This document shows positions 24,819 through 35,386 of a stretch of DNA of 64,000 nucleotides, piece by piece. The DNA is from Paenibacillus eucommiae. Lineage in GTDB: Bacteria; Bacillota; Bacilli; Paenibacillales; NBRC-103111. Numbering within the stretch: position 1 is the first letter of the stretch; every line of letters begins with the position of its first letter. The notes below the pieces were generated by a model. The model worked only from the letters and a program-made list of their open reading frames with translations, was not told where the DNA came from and searched no databases. The translations under genes and the position numbers were made by a program. The stretch covers positions 1 through 64,000 of the forward strand of contig NZ_JAGGLB010000008.1 in the NCBI RefSeq assembly GCF_017874215.1, written 5' to 3'.

Positions 24819-25856
24819 ATGAAACATATGATTAGACCTAAAAAGGAGGATTTAGAGTTTCAACCTATAGATATTCATAAATTAATAAATCCTATTACAC
24901 CCTCTTCTTGTCATCCTATATCAACGGGTCAATACATTATTCCTACCAGTGAAATAACAAAGATGTTTCAAAAAGTAAAAAGCATGATTGAGGATCGATC
25001 TCCTGGGGGAATCATCTATGGCAGACCGAGAATTGGGAAAACAAGAGCGTTAAAGTATCTTCTTAATGTTCTTCCATCTTTATTAGGAGCAGATATACCT
25101 ATTTTCTCTGCAGTATGTAATAGACATACAAAACCAAATGAAGACGTCTTCTTTAAGGAATTACTTACTGACTTTAACCATGCATTTGCGTCGAATGGTA
25201 AAGCAACTGAAAAAAGGGAACGTATAGTCAATCTATTTATTGAAAGGGGGGAACGGTCTGGACAAAGAAGGGTTGTTCTTTTTCTGGATGAGGCGGACAG
25301 ATTATCTAGCCTACATTATGACTGGCTTATGGACATTTATAATCGTGTAGACAATGCGGAAATAAGTATGACTGTCATATCTGTAGGGCAATTAGCCCTT
25401 CAACAATTGCGAAGCAGTTTTGCTTTTCAGCAAAAAGCTCAAATTATTGGTCGTTTCATGGTGAACGAACATCAATATCGAGGTATGACATCTGCAAACG
25501 AAATCAAAGCATGTCTTCATGGCTATGATACTGCAGAATTTCCAGATAACTCGAAATGTTCATACACAAAGTTTTTCTATCCTGAAGCGTTCGAGCGAGG
25601 AGAGAGGTTTAGCGGCTTTTGTAATGATTTATACAATGCTTTTCTTAATTTGCGTCTTGAAAATGGGTTGTCAAAGAAATTTGACATACCGATGCAATAT
25701 ATCGCAAATGCAATTGAGAACATAATGAAGCATCATGGGGCACTAGGTGAAGGCGTCTACTGGCCAACAGTATCACACTGGAATATTGCTGTGAAGAAGT
25801 CTGGATATTTGGAGTCAGAAATATTGATGGACTTATTAGGAACAAAGATTACATGA
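24819..25856 (+). CDS. tnsC: TnsC-type AAA+ transposition regulator
   Basis: An ATPase that links the target selector to the transposase and gives target immunity. 345 aa. Walker A is GRPRIGKT at ~68-75, Walker B is VVLFLDEADRL at ~145-155, with a Sensor-1-like VISVGQLALQQL after it. AGGAGAG is just upstream; the start may be this ATG or the one at 24828, whose spacing is better. It ends in ATGA overlap with tniQ, consistent with one operon. Confidence 0.92.
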   Translation: MKHMIRPKKEDLEFQPIDIHKLINPITPSSCHPISTGQYIIPTSEITKMFQKVKSMIEDRSPGGIIYGRPRIGKTRALKYLLNVLPSLLGADIPIFSAVCNRHTKPNEDVFFKELLTDFNHAFASNGKATEKRERIVNLFIERGERSGQRRVVLFLDEADRLSSLHYDWLMDIYNRVDNAEISMTVISVGQLALQQLRSSFAFQQKAQIIGRFMVNEHQYRGMTSANEIKACLHGYDTAEFPDNSKCSYTKFFYPEAFERGERFSGFCNDLYNAFLNLRLENGLSKKFDIPMQYIANAIENIMKHHGALGEGVYWPTVSHWNIAVKKSGYLESEILMDLLGTKIT

Positions 25857-27379
25857 GTGTAATATGTTGGAACAATGAATGGACTCAACCTTATGAATCT
25901 ATGTGGTCAATACTTAATAAATTGATGGCAAGTAATCGAATTGAAGCAAGAGATGCTTTCTTTAAACTTTGTCGTGATAATTTAAAGGGAAAACAAATGA
26001 TTGGTCTGTCTAACCGTTCTTTGCTATTGCTTGGTGGTTTAGATGCTAATGTTATAACCAAATCATTCGGATATGACTTGATAAAAGAAAATCAGCAATA
26101 CATGATGAATATTATGTCTTGGCTCCCAGAAGGGCACAGAAATAATTATTTTGATAATAATTTGCGTTGGTGTAATGATTGTCTTCGGGATGGGTTTCAC
26201 AGCCTTCTACATCAATTCAAATTAATAAACTACTGCCCAATTCATGAAAAGCTCTTGCAATCAATATGTATTAATTGTGAAAAGCAATTACAATTTGCAT
26301 TTCTTTTAGAGAAAAAAAAGAATTGCGAATGTAATTTGCAACATATGAATTTAAATCGTGATATAACCTGCTGGAAATTCACTGACTACCATTTGAATTT
26401 ACTTCCCTGGTTAGGTGTGAAGAACATTGACAAAATAAATTATTTTATAAATTTCGAAACAGCAAGAGATTTAAAAGATATACTCAGTTGTATATTAATA
26501 TCACTTGGATGTGAGGCAGATTTAAAAGATAACTATCATCTTAACTTCTCGAAAATGGCTCCATACATACATAATTTAAAGTTGAAGAAAGAGCAGTGCA
26601 ATGATTTAGTTGATCAGGCAAAAATCCTTTATGGAGGGGATGATAATTTTATTCTCTGCGATGATTTATACGAGTCGGTTAGACAAACATTTAAAGCAAT
26701 CGATAAAAATTTAAGGAAGAGAATATTATCAACGCATCGATCATGTATAACTAAATTTATAAGCCTTTCAAAGTCGGAAGGGGAGGATATACCTGAAATA
26801 TGCCCCTATGCATATGCTTATGTGTTTTGGAAACATTCACTCTTCAAATCAGACCGAGTATTTACTGAGAGAACAATTGGTGCATATTCTAAACAAAATA
26901 TAAAAGTCCTACAATTCCCCATAAAATTAATTGAGGATAGGCTTTTGGATTTAGTATTAAGTTATATTTCGGAATTTAAAGTAATTAATGTTAATCAGAT
27001 TGCTGGAATACGATGGCTTATAATGAAATATAGTAGCGAGCTCTTGATAGGCCATTTTACAAAATGGATGTACTTTGCAAAACAATATTCCACACAACAT
27101 AGAACTCCTAATAATATAGAAATGGATCAAGCCCCTAAAGTCGAACCCTTAATCATTATTCCATACTCCAAATTATTTAAATTTTATAGTTGGAGAAATA
27201 AGAACGATGATATACATTGGAAAAATATCAATTTAAAGTGTCCATATGCTTCAACTAAGACGAAAAGGAAAAATAGTACGGAAATCTCACAACATCCTTT
27301 ATCTTTAGCGCTGAATAATGATGATAGCAAAATTTCTAACTTTATGATGAATTATATAAACCGGTTCCGAGTGCGATAG
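25853..27379 (+). CDS. tniQ: TniQ/TnsD-type target selector 1
   Basis: 508 aa, begins in the ATGA overlap with tnsC. The N-terminal ~170 residues are a TniQ domain: WNNEWTQPYESMWSIL opening, then the zinc-binding stretch with WCNDCLRDG, YCPIHEKLL and CINCEKQL. The long C-terminal part (~340 residues) is helical, as in TnsD-type proteins that read a chromosomal attachment sequence. It probably guides insertion at a fixed site, perhaps the IMPDH 3' region. The next gene starts after 188 bp of AT-rich DNA. Confidence 0.88.
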   Translation: MSVICWNNEWTQPYESMWSILNKLMASNRIEARDAFFKLCRDNLKGKQMIGLSNRSLLLLGGLDANVITKSFGYDLIKENQQYMMNIMSWLPEGHRNNYFDNNLRWCNDCLRDGFHSLLHQFKLINYCPIHEKLLQSICINCEKQLQFAFLLEKKKNCECNLQHMNLNRDITCWKFTDYHLNLLPWLGVKNIDKINYFINFETARDLKDILSCILISLGCEADLKDNYHLNFSKMAPYIHNLKLKKEQCNDLVDQAKILYGGDDNFILCDDLYESVRQTFKAIDKNLRKRILSTHRSCITKFISLSKSEGEDIPEICPYAYAYVFWKHSLFKSDRVFTERTIGAYSKQNIKVLQFPIKLIEDRLLDLVLSYISEFKVINVNQIAGIRWLIMKYSSELLIGHFTKWMYFAKQYSTQHRTPNNIEMDQAPKVEPLIIIPYSKLFKFYSWRNKNDDIHWKNINLKCPYASTKTKRKNSTEISQHPLSLALNNDDSKISNFMMNYINRFRVR

Positions 27380-27567
27380 ATTTAAAAAATTGTGAAAAAA
27401 TAATTATTAAATAATAAATTAAGACACATCAAATAGATATTATACTTAAATCGGTTGCTGCTGCAATCGGTTATTTCTATTATGATTAGGTTATTAAATT
27501 ATAAGTTATCAATTTCTTGGAGATAATGATTTTATAAATCTAAGTTTGAGATAAGGAAGTCACAGAT

Positions 27568-29109
27568 ATGAAAAGAAATAAAATTATGGCCACTGAAAAT
27601 AAGTATGCTGGAAATAATAAACTAATTACTGCCGAAGGTAATGAAGAATTGAATAAAGACACATGGGATGTGAGAGTTTTAGGTATTACATATATTTACA
27701 CACGGAATGATTTTCATTTAACATTTAAAAATATAGACATTCAGTTAAGGCCTCTCCTAAAAAAATATGTTATAGATCGTTTATTTACAAAAAATTCTAT
27801 TTCGTGGCAAACAGCAAGGAATGATGTATTTCATCTAAGGAAATTTTTCGAATTTTTTTGTTTGAAATATCCGGAACTTAATCATTTGAAAAACCTTGAA
27901 AGAGGTGATATTGAGGAATATTACATATTTCTAAAGGAAAGTAAATTAGGTGGTAATGACACAAAATATAAGGGAAAACCCTCTTCAGACTATTACTTAT
28001 GGAGAATGATTGGTATTTTGGAAACCTTTTTGACTTACATACAAAGATACGAATGGGAAGAGGCTCCTCTAAAAGGAATTAGAAACTTAATTTATCAAGA
28101 GGACAGGCCAATTGTTAAAAATAAAAAAATAGAAGAATATGAGATCATTACAGATTTTATATGGGCACAAGTAATTGATAATCTAGATAAAATGATACCT
28201 CATTACATACCTATCTTATTGATCCTAGAATCAACAGGATTAAATTTGAATGATGTTTTAACACTTGATCTAGATTGTTTACATGAAACAAGTGAAGGCT
28301 TTCGTGTAAAAGTGACCAAAAGAATTGTGAAAAATCATAGTATTCCAGTTTCTAATGATATAGCAGAAATAATTAAGCATCAACGTAAAATTATAAAAAC
28401 TCGATTTCCGGTGGAAATGAACCCCAGGAATTTATTATTTCTGAAGACCTCTGGCAAAGCACCAGGGAAACCATATTTATATATATCTTTTTACAGGCAA
28501 CTCAACAATTTTTCTAAGGACAACAATATTAAAGACGAAATGGGCAATTCAGCACATTTTAATTCCAGGGCTTTCAGAAATAGATTTGGTATAAATCAAC
28601 TGGCTTCAGGCAAAAGTGTTCCTGAAGTTCAAAAACTATTTGCTACAGTAACACCATACTTAGCCATGATCTGTGCCCAAATTAAAGATCGTGATTTAGA
28701 TAAAAAGTGGGAAGAGACTAAAGAAATGTATGGATTGCGTTTAAACCCATTAACAGGGGAAACAATCACTACCTTTCTTGAAAATATGGCCGACGAACAG
28801 GGGATAAATCAAGAATGGTTAAGACGTAACCACGAGTCACTTAAGATGGAACATGGATATTGCGTTAGACCTTCTCAATCACATTGTCAATACATTCATC
28901 AACTTATAGAAATGCCTTGCATTCATCATAAATGCCAGAGTTTCTATGTTGATTCTTCGTTCTTACATTATTATTTGGATCAGATATCAAAGATGGAAAT
29001 TGAAATTGAACGCTATAAGAATATGGGTAGATATAGATCAGCTGAAATACTTGAACCGAGATTATTCAAATATAGAGAAATATTAAAAAAAATTCAGGGG
29101 ATTTCTTAA
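27568..29109 (+). CDS. Tyrosine-recombinase-fold protein, likely inactive (TnsF-like)
   Basis: 513 aa. The N-terminal ~170 residues look like a SAM-like core-binding domain, and residues ~190-375 are a tyrosine-recombinase catalytic fold. Expected catalytic residues are changed: TGLR is TGLN (Asn 226), HxLR is RAFR (Arg 334 for His, Arg 337 kept), and the tyrosine position is probably Cys 369 (LAMICAQ). A zinc-binding-like C-terminus follows (Cys 432, 440, 451, 456). TnsF, an inactivated tyrosine recombinase used as a Tn7 target selector, is known from Tn6022-like elements that insert in comM. A DNA-binding target selector role is therefore likely. It lies between two tniQ genes, 11 bp before the second. 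Confidence 0.8.
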   Translation: MKRNKIMATENKYAGNNKLITAEGNEELNKDTWDVRVLGITYIYTRNDFHLTFKNIDIQLRPLLKKYVIDRLFTKNSISWQTARNDVFHLRKFFEFFCLKYPELNHLKNLERGDIEEYYIFLKESKLGGNDTKYKGKPSSDYYLWRMIGILETFLTYIQRYEWEEAPLKGIRNLIYQEDRPIVKNKKIEEYEIITDFIWAQVIDNLDKMIPHYIPILLILESTGLNLNDVLTLDLDCLHETSEGFRVKVTKRIVKNHSIPVSNDIAEIIKHQRKIIKTRFPVEMNPRNLLFLKTSGKAPGKPYLYISFYRQLNNFSKDNNIKDEMGNSAHFNSRAFRNRFGINQLASGKSVPEVQKLFATVTPYLAMICAQIKDRDLDKKWEETKEMYGLRLNPLTGETITTFLENMADEQGINQEWLRRNHESLKMEHGYCVRPSQSHCQYIHQLIEMPCIHHKCQSFYVDSSFLHYYLDQISKMEIEIERYKNMGRYRSAEILEPRLFKYREILKKIQGIS

Positions 29110-29119
29110 TCTGAGAAGG

Positions 29120-30481
29120 ATGATAGTCATGTTTATTACCTGGAATGAAAATTGGATATCACGTTATGAATCAGTATGGTCTATCCTTGAAAAAGCAAAG
29201 TATGTGAATAAAGTAAATACTAAACAGCTATTAACATATCTGGGCTATCCTACTCAAACTAAAGATTTATTAAATTTTGGGATACTGAATAATAATCATA
29301 TTACAAATACATTTGGTATTTGCTTGTATAGTCATACTCAAAACTCAATTGAAGAGATGACAAAATTTTTACCAAAAAATATCGAGAAATCAATGCTGGT
29401 GCGAAACAAATTGCATTATTGTAGCGAGTGTCTTAGATATGGATACCATAGTTTATTACACCAAATAAAATTATTTTATTATTGTCCATATCATATGAGT
29501 CCATTAATGAACACCTGTCAATCTTGTGGAGATTCTATTTTATTTGAACCATCCTTAAGTCAACAAGAAAGTGGTTTCATATGTAAATGCGGGGGATTAA
29601 TTTCAAATATCAAATTAAATCATTTTAATAATTGGATATTTAAACAAGATATTAGTGGGGCTGAATTAAAAGAATGGGTGAATTTAAAAATAGATGAAAA
29701 TAATCGAATCGCTCACATGTATATAACAAATAATATATTGCTTGATAATAAAAATATACGTAGCATGTTTTTAGAAGTGAGTAGGGGAGTAAATCCATTT
29801 GCGAATAAACAAGTTTCTTTATTACAATTTCGCCCCATTAAATCCGATTTAAATAATACTCAAAATTTACACGATGAGATTTACGAATCTATAAGGCAAA
29901 CCGTAAAAAGTGTAGAAAAATATCTGATACATAGAGTGATAGTAAAGCACCAAAAATGTATTGAGAGGGTAGTAACTGACAAAGGAAAAAGTAATGATAC
30001 ATGCATTTATGCTGTAACACTTTTGAATTGGAAAAGGTCCTTATTAGATATTGATTTAGTTCAAAGAGAAATGGGACCGGCAGGAAAGAATAAGCTGAAA
30101 AAATTTGATATTCTTGTGCATATTTTCACAAATGAGATTCATAAATTACTTGATTATTCAATAAAATACTTACAAAAAGCTAGCCTCAAAAACTGCAATT
30201 TTACGGCTGCTTTAAAGTGGATAGTAAACCATTTTATTGTTATGATTGCATTAACAAGTTTTTTTGATATATTGCGGTATGTTAATTCCAATATTGAGAA
30301 AATAAAAGTTAACAGAAATATATTAACTAATTTACCCAAAGAGATATTTACTGTTCCTTGTGTGTTTTATCATTTTCCTGATGATTTAATAAAAGACAAT
30401 ATTGAGATCTATTGGTTTAAGAATAAAAAAACAACAGCAGCCAAAGCTTATAAACACGCCTATTGTAATTGGATGCAATAG
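29120..30481 (+). CDS. TniQ/TnsD-type target selector 2
   Basis: 453 aa, related to the first TniQ by its opening (WNENWISRYESVWSILEK) and zinc region (YCSECLRYG, YCPYHMSPL, CQSCGDSI and CKCGG). The C-terminal two thirds are divergent and ~70 residues shorter. Two TniQ proteins in one element often mean two insertion pathways or a heteromeric selector. The gap to the TnsF-like gene is only 10 bp, so the pair could work together. A ~40-bp stretch of its 3' end (TTTAAGAATAAAAAAACAAC) is repeated just after the stop. Confidence 0.87.
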   Translation: MIVMFITWNENWISRYESVWSILEKAKYVNKVNTKQLLTYLGYPTQTKDLLNFGILNNNHITNTFGICLYSHTQNSIEEMTKFLPKNIEKSMLVRNKLHYCSECLRYGYHSLLHQIKLFYYCPYHMSPLMNTCQSCGDSILFEPSLSQQESGFICKCGGLISNIKLNHFNNWIFKQDISGAELKEWVNLKIDENNRIAHMYITNNILLDNKNIRSMFLEVSRGVNPFANKQVSLLQFRPIKSDLNNTQNLHDEIYESIRQTVKSVEKYLIHRVIVKHQKCIERVVTDKGKSNDTCIYAVTLLNWKRSLLDIDLVQREMGPAGKNKLKKFDILVHIFTNEIHKLLDYSIKYLQKASLKNCNFTAALKWIVNHFIVMIALTSFFDILRYVNSNIEKIKVNRNILTNLPKEIFTVPCVFYHFPDDLIKDNIEIYWFKNKKTTAAKAYKHAYCNWMQ

Positions 30482-30580
30482 GCCGTGGCCGCATGTTTGC
30501 ATAAATAATAACACCTATTGAATTGGTTTTAAGAATAAAAAAACAACAACACAACAGCCGCAGAGGAGCCAGCTAAAGAA

Positions 30581-30640
30581 TAGGACAAGAATAGGACAAT
30601 GTTTGTGTCTTTTATGGGATAATGTTTGTGTCGTCCGACA
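30581..30640 (-). repeat. Tn7-like right end with tandem TnsB-like sites
   Basis: Read inward from 30640 it begins TGTCGGAC, then GACACAAACATTATCC, and 23 bp later GACACAAACATTGTCC, followed by TATTCTTGTCC. Tandem sites at constant 23-bp spacing behind an 8-bp TGT... terminus are the classic right-end layout. The same layout, with a different site sequence, occurs at 1899-1944. Confidence 0.8.
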
Positions 30641-30937
30641 ACATATTGGGAGGGATTATTTCGATTTATAGACATATGTATAAAATACGGGTTTTGTGAA
30701 TATGTATATATTGAATTCTTAAAAATTAAATTTTTCTTCTTTTCCTGTTTTTCCAAAATCCCCTTTTGTTTTGATTATAAAACCAATTCCCCCCCCCCCA
30801 TCAGTTTTTAGTTTAAGAAAAAATAAAAAATAAATTAATTCTCTTCAAAAGATTTGTTTTTCGTTGGGGTTATTGTTTGCTTGTGTACGCGTTAACAAAC
30901 TAATTGCTTTCACTGGAACCCCAGTTCTCATAAATAA
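30641..30937. other. AT-rich flank outside the transposon
   Basis: No gene is supported here. It contains an 11-base C tract at 30789-30799. Frames crossing it are low-complexity and lack ribosome sites. Confidence 0.5.
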
Positions 30938-30975
30938 ACAACACCCAAATCAAATGATTTTGATTTGGGTGTTGT
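30938..30975. terminator. Strong bidirectional terminator after rph
   Basis: A perfect 17-bp stem: ACAACACCCAAATCAAA (30938-30954) with its complement at 30959-30975 around a 4-nt loop. It is 31 bp beyond the rph stop. Confidence 0.88.
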
Positions 30976-31005
30976 GTTGTTTGCTCTTTTATTTGCTTTT
31001 ATTAC

Positions 31006-33600
<2,595 letters not shown>

Positions 33601-33642
33601 TCAACATCTCTCCCCTATCTCCATTAAATTAAGAAAAAACAT

Positions 33643-33671
33643 TTGACAAGAGTTCGCCTGCATGGTAAAAT
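33643..33671 (+). promoter_or_regulatory. Sigma-A-type promoter divergent from rph
   Basis: TTGACA (33643-33648), a 17-bp spacer, and TAAAAT (33666-33671). It reads away from rph, but no gene follows within 700 bp. Confidence 0.65.
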
Positions 33672-33677
33672 TAAATT

Positions 33678-33795
33678 GTAAGATAACATAATTACGACCA
33701 TTTATTTTGGTAAAGTCGTAATTTGATTATATCATCGTGTCTTTTTATATGCAATAAGAAAAACCTGATAAAACTATCCAGGTTCTTTTTTGATT
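33678..33795 (+). ncRNA. Candidate small RNA between rph and the cyclase gene
   Basis: A transcript from the promoter at 33643 would contain the hairpin ATTACGAC...GTCGTAAT (33691-33722) and end at AACCTGATA...TATCCAGGTT followed by CTTTTTT (33772-33800 area). It would be about 115 nt and has no coding frame. Alternatively the hairpin is an operator for rph. No known family recognised. Confidence 0.4.
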
Positions 33796-33943
33796 TCCCG
33801 GCATCATTAGTCACATCAAAACCGTGGTTCTAGCCGATCTCCGTCGCTACATAGTTCCCCGTTCTTCATTTACTGGTACTTTTCAAACTCGATATTCCCG
33901 CTCCCATTTCGAACATGAAACGGATTATTACTACTTCCTATAA

Positions 33944-34033
33944 TCACCATCCCTTGGTATCCCCTACTTGATAAATGCGAAAAGCTAAATCCCAATCTTT
34001 AATCTTTGGAATCCACTCCTCTTCAACATTCAT
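33944..34033 (-). pseudogene. Small broken ORF
   Basis: An ATG with AAGGAGAG upstream opens a 29-codon frame (MNVEEEWIPKIKDWDLAFRI...). A shift of one base would continue it as MVIIGSSNNPFHVRNGSGNI...FEKYQ. The good ribosome site and continuing frame suggest a small gene broken by a frameshift. Family unknown. The rest of 33800-34400 shows no gene. Confidence 0.4.
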
Positions 34034-34416
34034 AAAAAATCTCTCCTTCCATGGTTATGACAACCTTGATTGGAATCATACAATTGTAAAAATGCTGCAT
34101 TTCATTCAGGTATCCGAAACATTTCTGAACCATGTATTTGCCTTGGAGTATAGGGCTCCAAACGCTTTGGACGCAATGTAATCACATCCCCACTTCCTTC
34201 TATAATCCCTCCGTTGTCATTTTACCAAAAAACTCGACGCTACTTATGGTAGGGTTCATCACTGTCTGCAACGGCAAGTTTTTGGACCGTCCTATGCAGG
34301 TTTGCCTTTATGAGATTCCTTGAGGTGTCCTTCAAGATGTTGCATCACCCATCGCGTATATATGGAAAATATTGTATATTTAAAAAGCATTATTTCTGGG
34401 GAAGAGGTTGGAAATT

Positions 34417-35154
34417 ATGGATGATTTCAAGAGTGTATACTGCAAAGGATGTTGGCAACAGATGAAGGTGCCAATCTTTATTCGCAGCCCAATATCTTTT
34501 CCTTTTCGTCTTATGGGAATAAAGCCCAGCCGGATGCATCCAAATCTATGCACGATTTGTGAATCTATGTTTACGAAAGTTAAGAAAAACAAACAGATCG
34601 AAATCCAGGCCACCGTCATGTTCGCCGACTTGAGGGGGTATACCCGTCTATCTGAACATGCCGATCCAGCAGACATTGCACGGTTGTTAGACAAATTTTA
34701 TGACGAATGCGCGCCGGCCATTTGGAAGAGGGACGGCATTATTAATAAAATGATCGGTGACGCGGTGCTTTCTATATTTAATTTCCCCTTAGAGCGGCAC
34801 GATCATGTCCATCAGGCTGTCATGGCCGGCATAGAGATCCAAAGGAATTGCAGAGATATGCAATCCGAATTTTCAACCATATCAGGTGTGGACGCCCCGG
34901 TCAAGATCGGGATTGGCATCCATACAGGTATGGCCTCTATCGGTGAATTTGGCACAGCTTATAAGGATTTTACGATTATTGGGTCTGTTGTCAATAAAGC
35001 TTCCCGAATTCAAGGCGCAGCCCAAAACGGAGAAATCTTGATATCAGATGATGCCTATCACAGTATCAAAGGCGATTATCCGCATTTGGAACCCCATACT
35101 TATAACCTGAAGGGTATTGACCAACCCGTTGTTGCCTACGCTGTTCCGTTGTAA
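34417..35154 (+). CDS. Zinc-ribbon class III nucleotide cyclase
   Basis: Probably makes cAMP (or cGMP) from ATP/GTP in the cytosol. 245 aa from the ATG at 34417; an in-frame TTG at 34408 is also possible, and GAGG fits the ATG better. An N-terminal CxxC...CxxC pair (YCKGCWQQM near 10, LCTICESM near 47) would bind zinc. The class III cyclase domain follows: VMFADLRGYTRLSE (metal-binding Asp ~70), then IINKMIGDAVLSIFNFP (second Asp ~112), VKIGIGIHTGMASIGEFG and DFTIIGSVVNKASRIQGA. The absence of membrane segments makes it a soluble sensor-type cyclase. Confidence 0.85.
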   Translation: MDDFKSVYCKGCWQQMKVPIFIRSPISFPFRLMGIKPSRMHPNLCTICESMFTKVKKNKQIEIQATVMFADLRGYTRLSEHADPADIARLLDKFYDECAPAIWKRDGIINKMIGDAVLSIFNFPLERHDHVHQAVMAGIEIQRNCRDMQSEFSTISGVDAPVKIGIGIHTGMASIGEFGTAYKDFTIIGSVVNKASRIQGAAQNGEILISDDAYHSIKGDYPHLEPHTYNLKGIDQPVVAYAVPL

Positions 35155-35180
35155 TGCAACCCTGCCGGTTTCAAAATGTA

Positions 35181-35212
35181 AAGAACCCTCTAATTTCGAG
35201 AGTTCTTTTTTA
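35181..35212 (+). terminator. Terminator of the cyclase gene
   Basis: AAGAACCCTC pairs with GAGAGTTCTT with one mismatch, followed by TTTTT. It is 27 bp after the stop. Confidence 0.75.
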
Positions 35213-35386
35213 TGTGCCCCTATTATTTGTTGAACTATCGGTTACCTGTTAATTTTAAAAAACGAGCCCTCGTACAACTAAACACGCCTTTGAAGCTTGA
35301 CATTCGAAACAATACTCTATTCCACATGCTTCCTGTACTTTCCTGCCTTTGTGAATTTATATGCTAAAACGTAAAATCTGATTCTA

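Larger units (their letters stand above)
1747..30640. mobile_element. Large Tn7-like transposon (possibly composite) downstream of IMPDH
   Basis: The right boundary is well supported: 30581-30640 has tandem TnsB-like sites ending in CCGACA, immediately beyond tnsABC-tniQ-tnsF-like-tniQ. The left boundary is less certain. TGTC + 4 nt + GACACAAAAGTGCC at 1747 matches the right end's GACACAAACATT motif best, but another left-like end starts at 1953. The 5-bp flanks do not match (TTTCT before 1747, AAGAA before 1953, ACATA after 30640), so a clean target duplication is not visible. That could reflect sequential insertions at one attachment site. Cargo would be spore-coat-like genes, the cassette array, a STAND defence gene and decayed genes. 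Confidence 0.6.

Noticed and set aside
27568-29109. The tyrosine-recombinase gene as the integrase of the cassette array
   Set aside because: Its catalytic Arg and Tyr positions seem to be replaced, it is 14 kb away, and it is locked in an operon with tniQ. A target-selector role is more likely.
1747-30640. A clean 5-bp target-site duplication for the transposon
   Set aside because: TTTCT or AAGAA on the left do not match ACATA on the right; no duplication can be claimed.
30529-30811. Small ORFs in the AT-rich flank
   Set aside because: Low complexity, no ribosome sites, and they cross the transposon end and the C tract.
33601-33720. Rifamycin-associated element ahead of rph
   Set aside because: No sequence like the GGGGCTTGC...GCAAGCCCC palindrome was found; only the unrelated ATTACGAC/GTCGTAAT stem is there.
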